From positions 8,108 to 57,714 of the forward strand of contig FLMG01001274.1 of assembly GCA_900088475.1 (NCBI GenBank): DNA of 49,607 bases, written 5' to 3'. Shown here piece by piece: positions 14,467 to 26,951 of the stretch. Made by a program: the position numbers and the translations under genes. Each line of letters opens with the position of its first letter. Position 1 is the stretch's first letter. The notes beneath the pieces were generated by a model. That model was not told the origin of the DNA. It saw nothing but the letters and a program-made list of their open reading frames with translations, and made no database searches. The stretch is from Hyphochytrium catenoides. Lineage: Eukaryota; Sar; Hyphochytriomycetes; Hyphochytriales; Hyphochytriaceae.

Positions 14467-17400
14467 TCAGCTGCTCAGAGCCAGGAGTGAAGGCACCTCG
14501 GACCTAAATACATCTACCGCTTCCGCCCCTTCGGGAGGTCTAAACAACTGACCCGACGGGGTCCAAGGCTGTCTGGGATGCACTAAGAGGTCAGGACGCC
14601 AACCATCTCCTCTGCCGTAGTGCATCCAAAGATTAGCGAACATATCGTCCAGGTCTGCCATATTTGGGGCGCCATGGCCTGAGTGCCGCACGACAGGCTC
14701 CAGAACTGCTGAGAGACGCTGTTTACTGGCGGTAAGACCCTTCTTTAAAGTGAGAAGGCTCTTTGCTGTGACTGATCGTGCGCAATTATTCAGTGGATTG
14801 ATCGGGTCCACCACATTGCAATGCCGGAGAGGGAAAAAGTTGATCATGTCCGTTGTACCAGGGGCCTTATAGTCTTCTTTCCTTCTCAGTGATACTCCTC
14901 CAGGTCCACTTGATGACCGATATCCGACTGACGTTGAGCCGCTCGGGTCTGAAGTTGCTGCAGGGCCTGCCTTTCGACTAGTGACAAGCTCAATGCCCCT
15001 AAGAGAGCTCAGGAAATCCTCATCCAGCAGTGGACGTGTGGTGGGCTTCGCGTGATGCGGTCTCTGCATCGTACTAGCTCTAATTGGCCCGGTAAGTGTC
15101 ACACACTCGGTCCTCCAGTCAAAGGTAGAATAGACATCGAGAAAGAGGGCAAAGGCGATTAGTGGATGGTGTATCTCCTCTCGATAGGTGTGAAAGAGAG
15201 CGAGCACCATAATATTCAACGCATAGGTTGACAGCCCTCCGGACTTTGCCCCCAAGATTGGTGCATCCGCATAGCCACTGGCCTTGCTTTCATGCATGCA
15301 CCAGCCTTTTATGAGCAGAAGAGAGCGCTTGAGGAGGTGCAGTCTCCCTATTCTCCTGTCCGCCTCTTCTACAAGGGCAAGAGCGGCAACCGCGCCTACT
15401 TGATTGCACGTGATGTCTACCGAGATATTGTTGATAGTACATTGTACCAGCTTCACCTCCGCATTAATAAACGCCACATTCCGGACGCAGCAAGCCTCAG
15501 GAGTGGAAGGAGGGAACGTGGTGAGAGACAGAGGTGGCCCGGCAACTCCTCCTCTCTTCATTGGCCCACGTGTAGGTTGGCCATTGATTAAAGTGGTCGA
15601 AGTAGTACCGACAGTAGAACCCTCTTGTGCAATCTGATCTTGCAGAGCAGACACGCAAAGCGCTTCGTTAATCTTGATGTACCAAGGTCGGCTAACAGCA
15701 GCTGAAGAAGTGAGAGAAGGAGGAGAAAGAGGGGCTGCTGAGCCGTCTCTACCGCTCAAGAGAATGCATAGATCAATATCTCCATCAGGGAGATAGGTTC
15801 TCAGAGGATATGAGCCGATCCCAACCACCTGCGCCTCAGAACCGAGAGCTTGCCTCACTATACTCTTGACAAAGCTAGAGACAGTGTCTCTGTGCTTCAA
15901 ACTCTCAGCTGTCGGCCCAACCCATTGCAATAACTGGTCCACCCTCTGGAAAAGAGGGATATATAATGGCAGAGATGTTGACGACAGAGAAGAATTTTGC
16001 AAGAAGCTTCGGACTATGGAGCTAGCCACCACGTCCTTGTCCTGGGATGTGAGCGCAAAGCTCTGCATTCTCGCGAGGTGCAGCTGGTGTTGAAGAAAGG
16101 CTATCTCAGCATTTTTCTCTTCAATCATCAGCTCTCGAGAAAGACGTAGAGCATTCACCTCCTTCTCAAGCTTTTGCAATATCCTAGGGTCCACCTGCCC
16201 AACTACCGCTCCTCCATTTTGCTTTCCCTTCTCTGGTCCAGCGACTTCTATGTCCTCAAAGGAAGAAGAGCCGTCGCCATGCATGGCACTGCGTTCTTTG
16301 GCCAGAGAAGGACCAGAAGGGGATAGACGCCCTCGGGTTTTCCCATTTCTTATTGCAGAGCCGTTGAGTTCCAATGACGCGGCAGATGAGGAAATGCATG
16401 GCTCTTCCCCTTTCTCTCCGGAACTCTCTAATTGGAAAGTTGATGAAGAGAGAGAAGAAAGTACTTCTTGAGCTCTGGCACATTCTTCCTCTAATGACTG
16501 GAGCATATCCTTCCTAGCAGCCCTCTGTAAGGTTTCCTCAATGAGAGAATGGTCTCTCTCCTCGCAAGCTTTGATTAGGTTGTTTCTAAGGTTGCGGAGT
16601 TGCCGTTGTCTTCTCTTTTCCCTGTTCAACTGATACTGCTCGTCTTTGTCATCCAGACCACGAGACGGAGAAGGAGAAGATCCAAATGGGGCTTGCGGGT
16701 GGCCTTCGCTTGTCTTCCTCCATCCTTTCTCTTCGATTTTGGCCACTTCGGCGCTTGTCTTGTCTGACCTTTCCTCTGTTAGTGTCGTTTGTCCTAGTTC
16801 ACTGTTTGGGTGTGCGGCAACCGCATAGTTTGTCTCTCCTGCGCGTGCATCCTCCTCCTCCTTAACGTCCTCTAGCCCTAGCTCTACGTACAAACCTTTC
16901 TGCCCCTGTCCGTCTTCTGGTCCTTCCTCTCTCTTGGTAACCTCTTCTTCCAGGCTGCTCATTTCCTTCTCACCTGCTGGAATAATATTGAGGCAAACGC
17001 TCATCCCACCTAGCATCACGATGTGAGAACCATGATTCTCAGCAGGACCCTCGTTGCCGTTCTCTAAGCGCCCTCCTTCCCGTTCCTTGTCACCTTCACC
17101 AGAACCCTGTTCTGATGCAGAGTCGGAATCCTCGCCAGGACCCAAAGACGCATCAGCAGACCCTCTTTCTCGTTCTCGCCCAATATCCGGCTTGACTAAA
17201 GCCGATTGCTGCTGTTTCTGCTGCTTTTTCTTCTTCTTCTTGTTCTTTTTTCCCCGCGAGCTAAGCGATGAGGATGCCGCACTCTGACTAGCATTCGACT
17301 GCTTTTCTATAGCCTCCTGTTCAATAAGCCACTGACAAGCTTGGGCTGCCAACGCCTCTCGGCACTCATTTAGTGCCTTCTGGACCAGGTCTTTCTCATA

Positions 17401-19224
17401 CTTGAAGGAGAAGCAGTGTGGATAGTGCTCAAGGACCTTCTCATAGTCAGAAAGCGAGGAGGAGAGTGATGACTCATTCCGGCCAAGGTGCGCCTGTAGC
17501 CTGGCTCGGTAAATATAAGCATCAATAGCGGACCAGCGTTCAGCAGAAAGCTGGCTCTTCTCAATACGAAGAGTGGCGAGCCGCTTCGATACCGACGCAG
17601 AGCTGCTTCCAGCTCCACCCTCTGCCACTGCGGTCGGGGTAGAGGCGGACGCAACCAGAGATGCCTTTCCTCTCTTCTGCGAACTGCTCACACTGGCTGA
17701 GTCAGTTAAGAGAGGGTGCAGTGCGTCATCTTCTCCGGGAATCATCGGTTGATCGCTAGCTGAAGCAAGGAACTTTGTGAGGTTCTCTATGGCTTCAGAG
17801 ATATCCCCTAGCTGAACCAGGGCGATAGCCTTGCAAAAAAGAAACTGCGGAAGCGAATCCTTCTTCCCGGCCATCGTCATTCCTCTATCCAATACGCGCA
17901 CTGCCTCGTCTGCCTCTCCCTTCAACAGCAAGAGTCGCGCCTTCTCAAAGAGGAAAGAAGTCTTGGAATAGGTTAACAAAAGTTTCTCTACATCAGCAAG
18001 TGCAGCTTCATACTCTCCAATTGACGCATGCGCTAGAGCCCTTCTGGTCAACGCCTCCTTGGCAAGCTCTGAGTTCTGCACCGCCTCATTATAGTCCGAG
18101 ATGGCTGACCGGATGTAACCCATCGCATCAGGAGAGGTGAAGACCGAGCCCTTAACAAGAGGCAGAGGGATCTCTTTTAATTGCTGAGGGATCCCAACAT
18201 CATCTTCCTCTCCTCCATCTATATTTGCAGAGCTTCGAGAAGAAGTGGGTGAGGATCCAGCAGCTGACGAGGACTGCCCTTCCTCGAGTGCATTGTTCGC
18301 GTCCACCATCGCTAAAGACAGCCATCGCGAACCGGTTACTGCCAAGACGACGTCTGGCTCTACCTGGGCCGCTAGCTGCATTTTGGTGGCTGCTCTATCA
18401 ATGCGGCCCTGAACTACCATCTCTGGTAGAACTTCTAGCCGCACTATGAGGTCTTGATCAGCTAACGCGGCATGCAGCTGCTTGGTCTGCAAATACTCTG
18501 CTGATCGGTAGCGGTAAGCGTCGATGAGACTGCTATTCTGGCCAATGGCTCGCGTGAAGTCAACAATAGCCTTGGAATGGTCGGATATGGCACTATACAG
18601 CTGTCCTCTCTTACAAAGAACGTTCGCGTTGTCCCCTTCGTATCGCAGAACTGCTGAATAGTCCTCAATTGCGGCGGGTATGTTTCCCAGCTTTGCATAA
18701 GCGTCCGCTCTTTTCAATAAGACATCAGCTGGATAGGGGAGCTTGGCTATGGCGGTTGTATAGTCCTCAATGGCTGGCTCCAACCGGTCTAGCCCTGTGT
18801 AAGCCTTTGCTCGGTTTAAGAAGGAGCTCACGTCATTTGGGTCTATCTTGATAGCCTGTTAAGGGCGTGAGAATGAACTTTAGATCAACACGAATCGCAG
18901 AGACAAGATCAGACTGTCTTTGTACATCCTATGAAAACACAGACATGCAGGAGCATCCGACCAACGATGACTAGGAGCCAAGCAGCTTCAAACGAGCAGA
19001 TGGTATATGACCAGATCGTCGTCAGGGGGGGGTGAAGAGATGAAGATCACCATGATAACGATGACTGCCAACAAATGTTCAATACATAGTTTTCAATAGT
19101 GCTTCCACGGGGCAACGTCTACCTGGGAGAACTCTGAGATTGCCCGAGTATACTCGCCCTTCCCTAAACTCACTGTGCCGCGTGTTAAAGAAGCACGGGC
19201 TGTATAGTGAGAGGTGGAGGTCAT
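14467..19224 (-). CDS. TPR-repeat protein fused to a plant-type PAP/OAS1-like nucleotidyltransferase
   Basis: Two exons, 19123-19224 and 14467-18855, join in phase and give 1496 aa. The N-terminal 550-600 residues are TPR repeats (for example RAISEFSQ then AIKIDPND, and RAKAYTGLDRLEPAIEDY). A long low-complexity, acidic and lysine-rich region follows, then a coiled coil near residue 960. The C-terminal 450 residues are a nucleotidyltransferase: GIGSYPLRTYLPDGDIDLCI holds the GS and DxD motifs, and NNISVDITCNQVGAV holds the third aspartate. The stretch HLLKRSLLLIKGWCMHES and the later FDWRTECVTLTGPI match the plant PAP/OAS1 substrate-binding family. It probably adds nucleotides to RNA 3' ends; the TPR part probably binds partners. 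ATG at 19224 is the first methionine in frame with the TPR exon. Confidence 0.85.
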
Positions 19225-19839
19225 GGGTTTCAAGTCGCTCTTTAGAGATTTCCTGCCCTTTCCAGTAAAAGAAGAAAGAGCGCGAGGCGGAGAGAGAGAC
19301 AGGCTACTGCCATTTCCTAGGGGAGAAGAGAAGAGAGTGAGGACCCATATAGTGGCAGAAGTATCTATGGGATACCCTACCATTGCGTGGATCCTCTGGT
19401 CTAACATCTAATGCTGGGAGTTGTGTCACCTTTCGTCTATTGCCTGGAAAGGAACAAATAATGAGCCAAATTGGCGTCAGCTCTCAGTCCCGATCGTCTA
19501 TAAGCATCTCTCCGGTTCCCAAAGGTTTCTCTTTCTTTCTTACAGGCTAGCTGCACGTGACCGCCACACCTCACCAGACCGCGCGCATTCCATGCGAGTG
19601 CAAGGACATAAGATGTACCACATTCCCGGACTTCGTAGGCAATAAGTAATATCAGAGCTGTGGGCCCCAACCTTCAGTCTCTGTGGACGTGTCCTTATCC
19701 CAACTGCCCGCCATCTATCGCTTCGCTTCACCCTCGCCTACTTAGCTACTTTCTTCTTTACTTCTGTGTGACTCTCTCTCTAGCTACGTCTATCTCCGAG
19801 CCCGCCTTTCTCGTCCTCTAACCCCCACTGTCTACCTGG
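19225..19839. other. Intergenic region between two minus-strand genes
   Basis: Upstream region of the nucleotidyltransferase gene plus the 3' flank of the next gene. CT-rich from about 19735 to 19830. No convincing gene. Confidence 0.5.
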
Positions 19840-20975
19840 TTACTGGTTATCCAACTTACCATAATCGAGGGATATAGGGACGGGTCTAAACTCGCCCTCT
19901 GAGGAAGGTTTAAGTTCCTCTTTTTCTGTTTCTAACCGAGGCAAAAGTCTCACTGCTGGTCCGGAAACGACATCCTCCTCGGTATCACTGTTCGCGTTCC
20001 CAGAGCTCTGCTCTCCGTCACTTTGCAGTCTTTCATAAGGAAAGTTCTCATACTCTGGATCTCGGGCCACTCGGAACTCAGGGTCCACCTGGACGGGCAC
20101 ATCAGTCACAGACCTCCGGAACAATGGATAGAGAAGAGCGCAGGCGTGGCGTACAGAGAAATAGAGGCAGACTTGTTCTCAAATATGACGGACACAGGTC
20201 TCAAGTATGATGCAGAGCCTCTGGGGTCACAGTCAGAGCGAGGCTATTATCAGAGTATTCTCACCAAGCTAATCCTGCTGGAATCTGTCTCGTCCGCGTC
20301 GTCTATGGAGATAATGTAGTCCATGGCAGCTGCGACCTGCCCGCCCGCAGCATCCGCTACTCTCAGACGCTCTGTGCTCTGTTTGTGCCACTCAGCGGAA
20401 CGATAGCCATCAGCTTCCTGTGATGGCAGAAGCGAATGGTAAACGGTTAAAGACTAACGCGCCCAAAGGAAAATTGTCATAAGACGCCGTGAAGAGCTGG
20501 AGAAGATAAGATGAACGGGCCTGAAAGATTAGCTGAGAGGCAAGGTAGCGAGAGTCATAGCATACCCTCTTGTAGCTGTCTTCTGCCTCAGGACAAGATC
20601 TGCAACTTACTAGCTCCCGATGTGTACAGCCGCCGGTCATATCCGTCTCAGCACTCCGCCAGCAATTGAGGCTTGCACAGGCTCGTCCCTTGCCGTCAAG
20701 AACGGCTGAGGCAGGGCAGGAGCTGTTGCCTAGCTATGAGTCTGATGTCACACGCGCATCTTCCTTGCTCTACCGACTCCTGCCGTTCCACAGCCTTCAA
20801 GTGCCAATGCAGTAACACGACTATTTCCACGCAATTGCGCGGGTGCCCTTCAATAAAGATGCTTAAGCGTTGAAGCTTCGCTCACCGTCGATAGCTACGT
20901 TGCCCTGTCCGTCTTGGATAAGGTCTGAGCCTCGTAAGGAATTGGTTGGCCTCCTTCCCAAAATAACTAACGGAC
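19840..20975 (-). CDS. Cysteine-rich protein of unknown function (5' end uncertain)
   Basis: I do not recognise a family. Four exons join in phase: 20886 to about 20975, 20566-20729, 20265-20417 and 19840-20088, ending in TAA. The second exon is rich in cysteine and tryptophan (NSSCPAS, GRACASLNCWRSAE, GGCTHRELVSCRSCPEAED). The last two exons are acidic and unstructured (SIDDADETDSS, SDTEEDV). Cysteine spacing suggests disulfides or a metal site, but no signal peptide is visible because the first exon is not secure. An open frame at about 21025-21170 (-) could be a further upstream exon. It sits just downstream of the MscS gene on the same strand and is separated from it by that gene's clear stop. 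Confidence 0.5.
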
Positions 20976-21714
20976 GGGTGCTACTTTATGATCACGATGT
21001 TACAAGGGAGCACTACTTTGACCGCTCAATGGCGCACTGCTATTTGTTATTAAGCAATGCAAGCAAGCTAAGCTGGAGCTTGTACAGCTGGTCGTCAGCA
21101 GGTCCACGTCGGCCTCAGTCCTGGACAGCGGCTTTAGCCGGCAGACGAGCGAGGTTCTAGGGGCCCTTCTAAAGCTTCATCGGAGCTCCAAAATGAGGTG
21201 CAGACGGTCTCTAAATGACAGTCTCCAAAAAAAAATGGTTTTCGCCGTCATTTACCTTCGAACCATCAGCACTTGTGAGTGACCCCACCCCCAACGTAAG
21301 TGACTCCTAACAAGCGAGCGTATTGCCCGCATTGCACAGGGGGTGTCCCCTGCTACATAAGTCTGGCAACGAGACGGTGCTCACCGCGGCTCTTCCTTTA
21401 TTGCGGTTACCACGATTTGATAACTGATTATGTACGGATCTCAATAAAGCTTCACAGCTTCACAGTCTCTCAATGAAGGAAGAGATCATCGCGTTTCTCA
21501 CTTCCCAAAGCAAGAAGAGGCCGTTATGCCGCTATGTCTCTTGATGCGATCACACTGTTGCCCCTTATAAACCCTTTGTCTAGCAAGGCTGCCTCTACTT
21601 TCTATTAAAGCCCGTTGTCTATCACATTGTGAGCGGTAGATAGATGCCCAGGAGGCAGGAAGGAGTCCAGAGGAGAGAGGAGCATCAGCTGGGGGCCCTT
21701 AAGCCAATTGTCAG
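20976..21714. other. Spacer between the MscS gene and the cysteine-rich gene
   Basis: 3' flank of the MscS gene and probable promoter of the cysteine-rich gene. Apart from a possible exon at about 21025-21170 (-), I see no coding signal. Confidence 0.4.
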
Positions 21715-24700
21715 TCAACCCTTGGCGCTAGAAGAAGTCAAGGCCGCAATAAACGGCGTGGTAGCCAGCTCAATTCCTCGCTGCTCAAACTGAAGTAATA
21801 TTTCTGTAGGGCAGAGACAAGGCTAGAGTCACTGAAGAGTGCCGCAAGAGAGGCCCAGAAAGCACGATAAGGAGCGATGGCACTAGATAGCTAGTCTTCA
21901 AAGAGATAGGAAACGGGTTCACGAGAGGACCGGTACCCTTACCCATAAGGACTCTATGTCTCGCATACTTCGCTACTTTCCCCTCTGGGGACAAGACAAA
22001 GAACACAGCTTGGAACCTCAGTCCTTCCTTCTCAATCTCAGTTAGGGCACAGCTATCAAACTCCAGCAGTTCTTTCTCTCGACGACAGGCTGCGGCCACC
22101 ACCTCCTCCACCTGTTGGAGCTTTGACACCGGGGTACTCTGCCTTATCAATAACTCCACCGTTTGCCGCCTTGACTGTAGGAAGGGAAAGACAGAAGGCT
22201 ATAAGTGAGCGGAGAGCACAGCATGAAAACGAGGAACAGTCTACAGGACATGTGCTGGCAAGAGTTACCAAGCTGAGCATAGGTAGTGCAGATAAAGGAT
22301 CTATTCTGGGCCGCGCTGTCTAACGTTGGAACAGGAGTCGGCATGAGAAAGACTGACCTTCACTAGGGAATAGTTCTCAATCCGAGACGATGTTAGTTCC
22401 TTGTTAGGAATGGTCACAACTTGTCCACTTGAAAGAGGACATGTTAAAAGACCATTAGGAAGTGGGATAGAGCAGGTGCGGATGGGGGAAACAAAGTCTT
22501 TAAGCCATCTCAATGGAGAATGGATCCCAAACAAAGCTGACACTGAGCTCTTACAAGTTCGCCAGTCGGATGCGAGTGCTCTTGAAGTAGATGGCTTCCA
22601 CGGTCCCAACCTGGCCCCTACGAATAGTAATCCATCAGTATTTAACCCGTTGACCTCCAACGAAAGGGAACAGTCCTTTCTATGAAGCATAAAGCAATAT
22701 CCTGTGAAGGAGACTAAGACACAAGGGCTTACCTGCCAGCGTCAATGACATGCCCGACTTCATAAGGACGACTGAGAAGCAAATCAAAGGCCGCAAAGCT
22801 GTCTCTAAGTAGCTCTTGCGCGCTGAAAGCTAAGAATAAACCTCCAAAGCCAAACCCTGTCCACACAGCCGTGACGTTAACGCCGAATCGCCATGCGAGC
22901 GTGGTAAGGCCCAGAGTCCAGCACAGAAGCTTCAATAAGGCGTTAAGCCATCGGAAGCCAGTGGTAGTAGAGTCCTTAATTCCCATGATGTGGATAATGT
23001 CTGAAACGACAGAAGTTAGGTGGCAGGTTGGAGTATGCCGAAGGATTGACAAGCTGTCAGGTAGAAAACCGAGACGATGCAGCGGAAAGAGTTGCCGAAT
23101 CGCCATTCTAAGAAGATAGGAATAGGAGAAGAAGTCAGAAGAGGAGGGATAGACACCGAACTGATACAGGGGAGCGGAAGGAAGTGAGAGAGGACCAAAT
23201 GCTTGAGTTTGAGGGTAAGGAACAAAACTTGAAAGCACCTTGAATGATGTTCTCCAGCGAAAGAGTCAAAGGAAGAAGCAGTCTCACGATGAGGCACACC
23301 CAGAAAGCCCTTCGCAAAATTTCCTGCACAACCCATCGATCGTCAGTCTCTTGCTCCCTCAAAGTTCTCATAACAATGCACCACTTTAAGTCTCGAGCTA
23401 CTGTCGTTGTCCGAAGGCAATGCCTGTACCTGCTCCCATCCTCGTCCTCGGCTCTCCTCTAGGTCCTTCTTTCTATGTCCCACACTCCATGCCAACACTC
23501 ACAGCCACAGACTGGCGTCCTCTCCATCCGCTTCGATCATTCTCGTTGCCTCTATTAACTAATCTGGGACACATAGTTCTATACCTCTGATGTCCTCTCT
23601 AGTTTTCCTCCACCTCCCAAATGCCAGAGTATACTTTGCACCAAAGCCAGGGCAACAGTACAGCTGTGAATGAAGAAGGAAGATAAAGGATCGGGAGCCA
23701 TGCCTTCCAGCTTTGTCCACTGAGCAAAAAAGACGGATTGAGATGACTGACTGCAAACAAAAATTGAGCTTAGTTTTGCGGGATGGGCGCCTGTGAAAGA
23801 AGCAACTTTCCGACGCAGCTAGCAGGACAGAAATGCGGGAGATGCTGTGGATGATAGAGCGAGCAAGGCGCACGCACGTACAGAGAGCAAGAAACGAGAG
23901 CACTTACGATAGAGAACAGAATAATATGCAACTGCCAAGATCACGAGACAACGCGTATGAGCCCTCCCCAGTACGACAAAGTTTTACCTGCGTTTGAGCT
24001 CCAAGCGTGCCTTGTGAGAAGGGAAGAAGACGAGGAGAAACCGCAGCACAGCGTCATCTACCTCCGTGTCTGTCGTCTCACTCAGCCGAATGAGCCAAAG
24101 TAGCAGGTCCCTATCACGTTGCGACAAATTAAGAGGGAGAAAGGAGAGAAAAAGGGAAAAGGGAACAGTAGAAAGAGGGGAAATCCAGGGGAATACACGG
24201 TATACATGGTATGGAAAGCCTCTGCGTGAGAGCGAGAGAAAGCCACAGAGAGAGCCAGAAAACAGAAAAAGAGAGATAAGAAGCAAGGTGCTCAGAGGGC
24301 CCGCAAAGAGAAAGCTTTCTAAATAGATGAGACTGCCAAGGCATCACGAGCAATCGATGCCTCGAGGGAGATGCAAGAGCAAAAGATAACCTAGGGAAGC
24401 AAATTAATGCTAAAAGACAAACATAAGTGGAGCAGAGGATGGATCACAGCGCTTACCGGGTGCTCTTCACTAGGAAGACAAGAGTGAGGAAGGTCAAAAG
24501 GACCATGAAGCGGGTGCCAACATCAGGCCGCTTATCGGTACATAGAAGAGGAGAGAGGACATCAAGCCCCAAAGGTGCCACCACCCAATAGAGAAGCAGG
24601 AAGGAGAAGTAAGCAGCCAAGCTGGAGAAGGAGCTGCTGAGTATACTGGCTAACAGCGAAGAAGGACGACTTCCAGAGCAGCTTGCACCCGCTTTCCCCT

Positions 24701-24885
24701 CCTGCAAGAAGGATAGGTCACTTAGTAACAACGGGGGACAATGGACAACGGTATAGTCAAGAAGACATCTCCTGACAGAGGCAGAAGAAGAAAGAACATA
24801 CCTGTCTGGCCTCGGATGCTGGGTGACCATCCTCAGGGCCCTCTGACACGTTCTTAGCAGCAGATCTCCGAGCCTTGGAAGCCAT
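21715..24885 (-). CDS. MscS-like (MSL-type) mechanosensitive ion channel
   Basis: The first exons, 24802-24885, 24457-24701 and 23988-24110, join in phase and encode a short polar start and two hydrophobic helices. Several further exons between 23990 and 23240 add more helices (AWLPILYLPSSFTAVLLPWL and RRAFWVCLIVRLLLPLTL). The pore-lining helix and its turn are clear at about 22741-22860: GFGFGGLFLAFSAQELL then SRPYEVGHVID. The beta domain follows (GTVEAIYFKSTRIRLAN, VVTIPNKELTSSRIENYS), then exon 21943-22174 and the last exon 21715-21803, whose EILLQFEQRGIELATTPF matches the usual MscS C-terminus. Five or six membrane helices, as in plant MSL proteins. It should release osmotic pressure; the membrane is not known. 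The exon joins between 23990 and 23240 are approximate. Confidence 0.9.
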
Positions 24886-25522
24886 ATTTGTAGGCACGCG
24901 TTCCAGCCTCGTTAGGCTTGCTTATGACTAGCACCTATTGCGTGCCAACTGCTGCAATATTCCTATTGAGAGGTCGTCATAGAGAGCGAATACCTCAGGC
25001 CAATGCACGGGGACTATGGACAAGAAAGAACAAGCCTATTTACAAAGAATGAAACGACATGAGAGATAGAACAAAGAAGGCGCCATCAATGTCGGAGTGT
25101 AGGATGAAGGAGAGAGAGAGACAGAGACAGAGAGAGAGAGAGACAGAGACACCGCGAGGGCCCTGGAGTGAGGCAGAGATTGAAAGCTGCTTCAACACTC
25201 AGAAGAGCGCAGATTGAAGATTCGCATCATCTGTGGAGTTGCTAATTTTATAACACTCAGGCTTATCCTGGAGGTGCTCTGAAAATAGCATGAATCTACA
25301 GAAGTCTCTTGCTTGAGATCTGAAGATTTGGAGACATCGCGTTAGTCCCAGTATGGCGAAGAAAGAGACAAGAGTTGGGGCGCAGTTTGGATTGCTAGAG
25401 GTCGCTGCCATGATGCAGACTGCGACCCGAGATGGCAGTAAAGTCACCGCAGTTCTCTGAGAGTGCCGGCCTTTTCAAAGCTCTCCTATGAAGCTTAAGA
25501 CTCAGAGCAAGACGTCGTAGGC
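24886..25522. promoter_or_regulatory. Divergent promoter region of the MscS-like and CINP genes
   Basis: The two genes start 637 bp apart on opposite strands, so both promoters should lie here. It holds a GA-rich tract at 25110-25152. No TATA-like element stands out. Confidence 0.45.
25110..25152. repeat. (GA)n / GACA microsatellite
   Basis: Imperfect run of AGAGAG and ACAGAGAC units in the divergent promoter region. Confidence 0.85.
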
Positions 25523-26602
25523 ATGAAGCTTTCTGACGGCTTCCAAGAACTTCTTCGGAGAGTTGCGCTCTGCCGAACAAAGTGGACCAAGCTTAGGAAC
25601 GAAGGGCATGTCTACCTCTCAGACGTCATCAACCAGGTCTCAAAGACCAGGTAATGAGCTTACTTGCGGCCGGATTTGATGGGTACTTTTTAATCCGTTC
25701 CCCTGTTCTGTAGCTATCTAAGGGCAAGGGACCCCCAAGGACCTATTGAACCAGCAGGAATCAAAGCCTTGCTGATGAGTGAGAGTTATAAGGCTCTTGC
25801 CCGACAGAAGGTGAGAATGTCGGAAAAGTGAGCCCATCTTGTGGCTGCCAGGAAGCTGAGTAGTTCCACCTTGTCAATACAGCTAATGTCCCGCGCAAGA
25901 AGCAGTCGACAGAAACTGGATGCCGTCATGCTCGGCTTGGTAAGTCCTTCAGTCCCGCGTGGCATTGCTTCCACTTCTAGTGAAGGTATTTTTCCGGTCT
26001 CAGCATTCCCCTGTCCTCCTGCCAGAAGCAACATTGTCTCTCTTACATGTCCTTTCCTAAAACCAACTGATATCCTTTCCGTTAGTCAGAGATCGTTGCA
26101 GAGATAATGCGCCTGAGCAATGAGCTTGAGAAGTGGCAGATGGAGAATAGAGAGGCCATTGACGCTGGAGGGCTACATCAGACAATACTTCCTGACGTTA
26201 CACTCTATGAATTCTGTACGATTAACCAGCCGTCAAGCTGCAGCCTCTTCTAACCAGCGTCAAGCTGCAGGTTCTTCTAATTCTTACATCCTGCGGAATG
26301 GGCTAAGGAGCGGCAGGCCCTTCCATTTCTTCCTTGGCTTGGTGTCGTCATTTAGTTTTTATACCTTTCCCCGTCTCCCATTTCTCTTCGACCATTCTAA
26401 ATGTTCTCTTTCTCTTGTAGTGTCTATCATGAGAACCCTAGCTCGGTGCTTCTCACAGGAGCTGGTGGCCAAGCAGCTGATAGTCCGGGAACTTCAGACA
26501 GACAAAGAGTCAGATGCTTTGACCTTCTTCGCCTCCTCGTGGCTAATGGAGCCCTACATAGAAGAATCCGAGAGGCTAGACAAGCTGCTCAAGAGGTTAT
26601 GA
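25523..26602 (+). CDS. CINP (CDK2-interacting protein) homologue
   Basis: Five exons join in phase: 25523-25650, 25714-25810, 25883-25939, 26086-26215 and 26421-26602. The product is 197 aa, close to human CINP (212 aa). The N-terminal part is helical (ELLRRVALCRTKWTKLRNEG), the middle helix is SEIVAEIMRLSNELEKWQ, and the end matches CINP best: SQELVAKQLIVRELQ, then WLMEPYIEESERLDKLL, against the human pattern KELLLKRTVAKEL then WLHQPYVESDSRL. CINP acts in replication and checkpoint control and in the AAA-ATPase 55LCC complex. Assignment rests on remembered similarity over about 60 C-terminal residues. An intron holds a 28-bp tandem repeat. Confidence 0.75.
26224..26278. repeat. Tandem repeat inside the last CINP intron
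   Basis: Two copies of a 27-28 bp unit (AACCAGC, GTCAAGCTGCAG, then TTCT) lie next to each other just after the donor site at 26216. Confidence 0.85.
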
Positions 26603-26951
26603 TCTCATAACAGTGAAAAGTGATCGCTCCACGAGCACTCCGTCGGGATGGTGTCGATGGCAGATGAGACATAGTTCAATCTGCTGCTGACGTCACAGAG
26701 CGAGAGAGGGCAAACAACTGCCAATAAGAGAGCATGCCACCTATCTGGGCGTAGGTATTGTGACAGTGGGGAGTGCTAAATATGGGTTGAGAAGCTTCCC
26801 GGCAGATGGAGCTGCTCTCTTCTCATAGGTCCAAACGGGAGCCTCTCGATACTGAACCTCTTAACTTATCCGTGCGCAAATGCGGAGGTCAACAGACAGG
26901 AAGAGCAAACGTCTTGACCCACCACGATGCGACATGGAACCATTAACTTAT
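26603..26951. other. Convergent 3' region between CINP and homoserine kinase
   Basis: 349 bp between two stops that face each other. No gene or repeat seen. Confidence 0.5.

Noticed and set aside
15292-15637. Plus-strand open frames opposite the nucleotidyltransferase
   Set aside because: Shadows of a strongly supported minus-strand coding exon.
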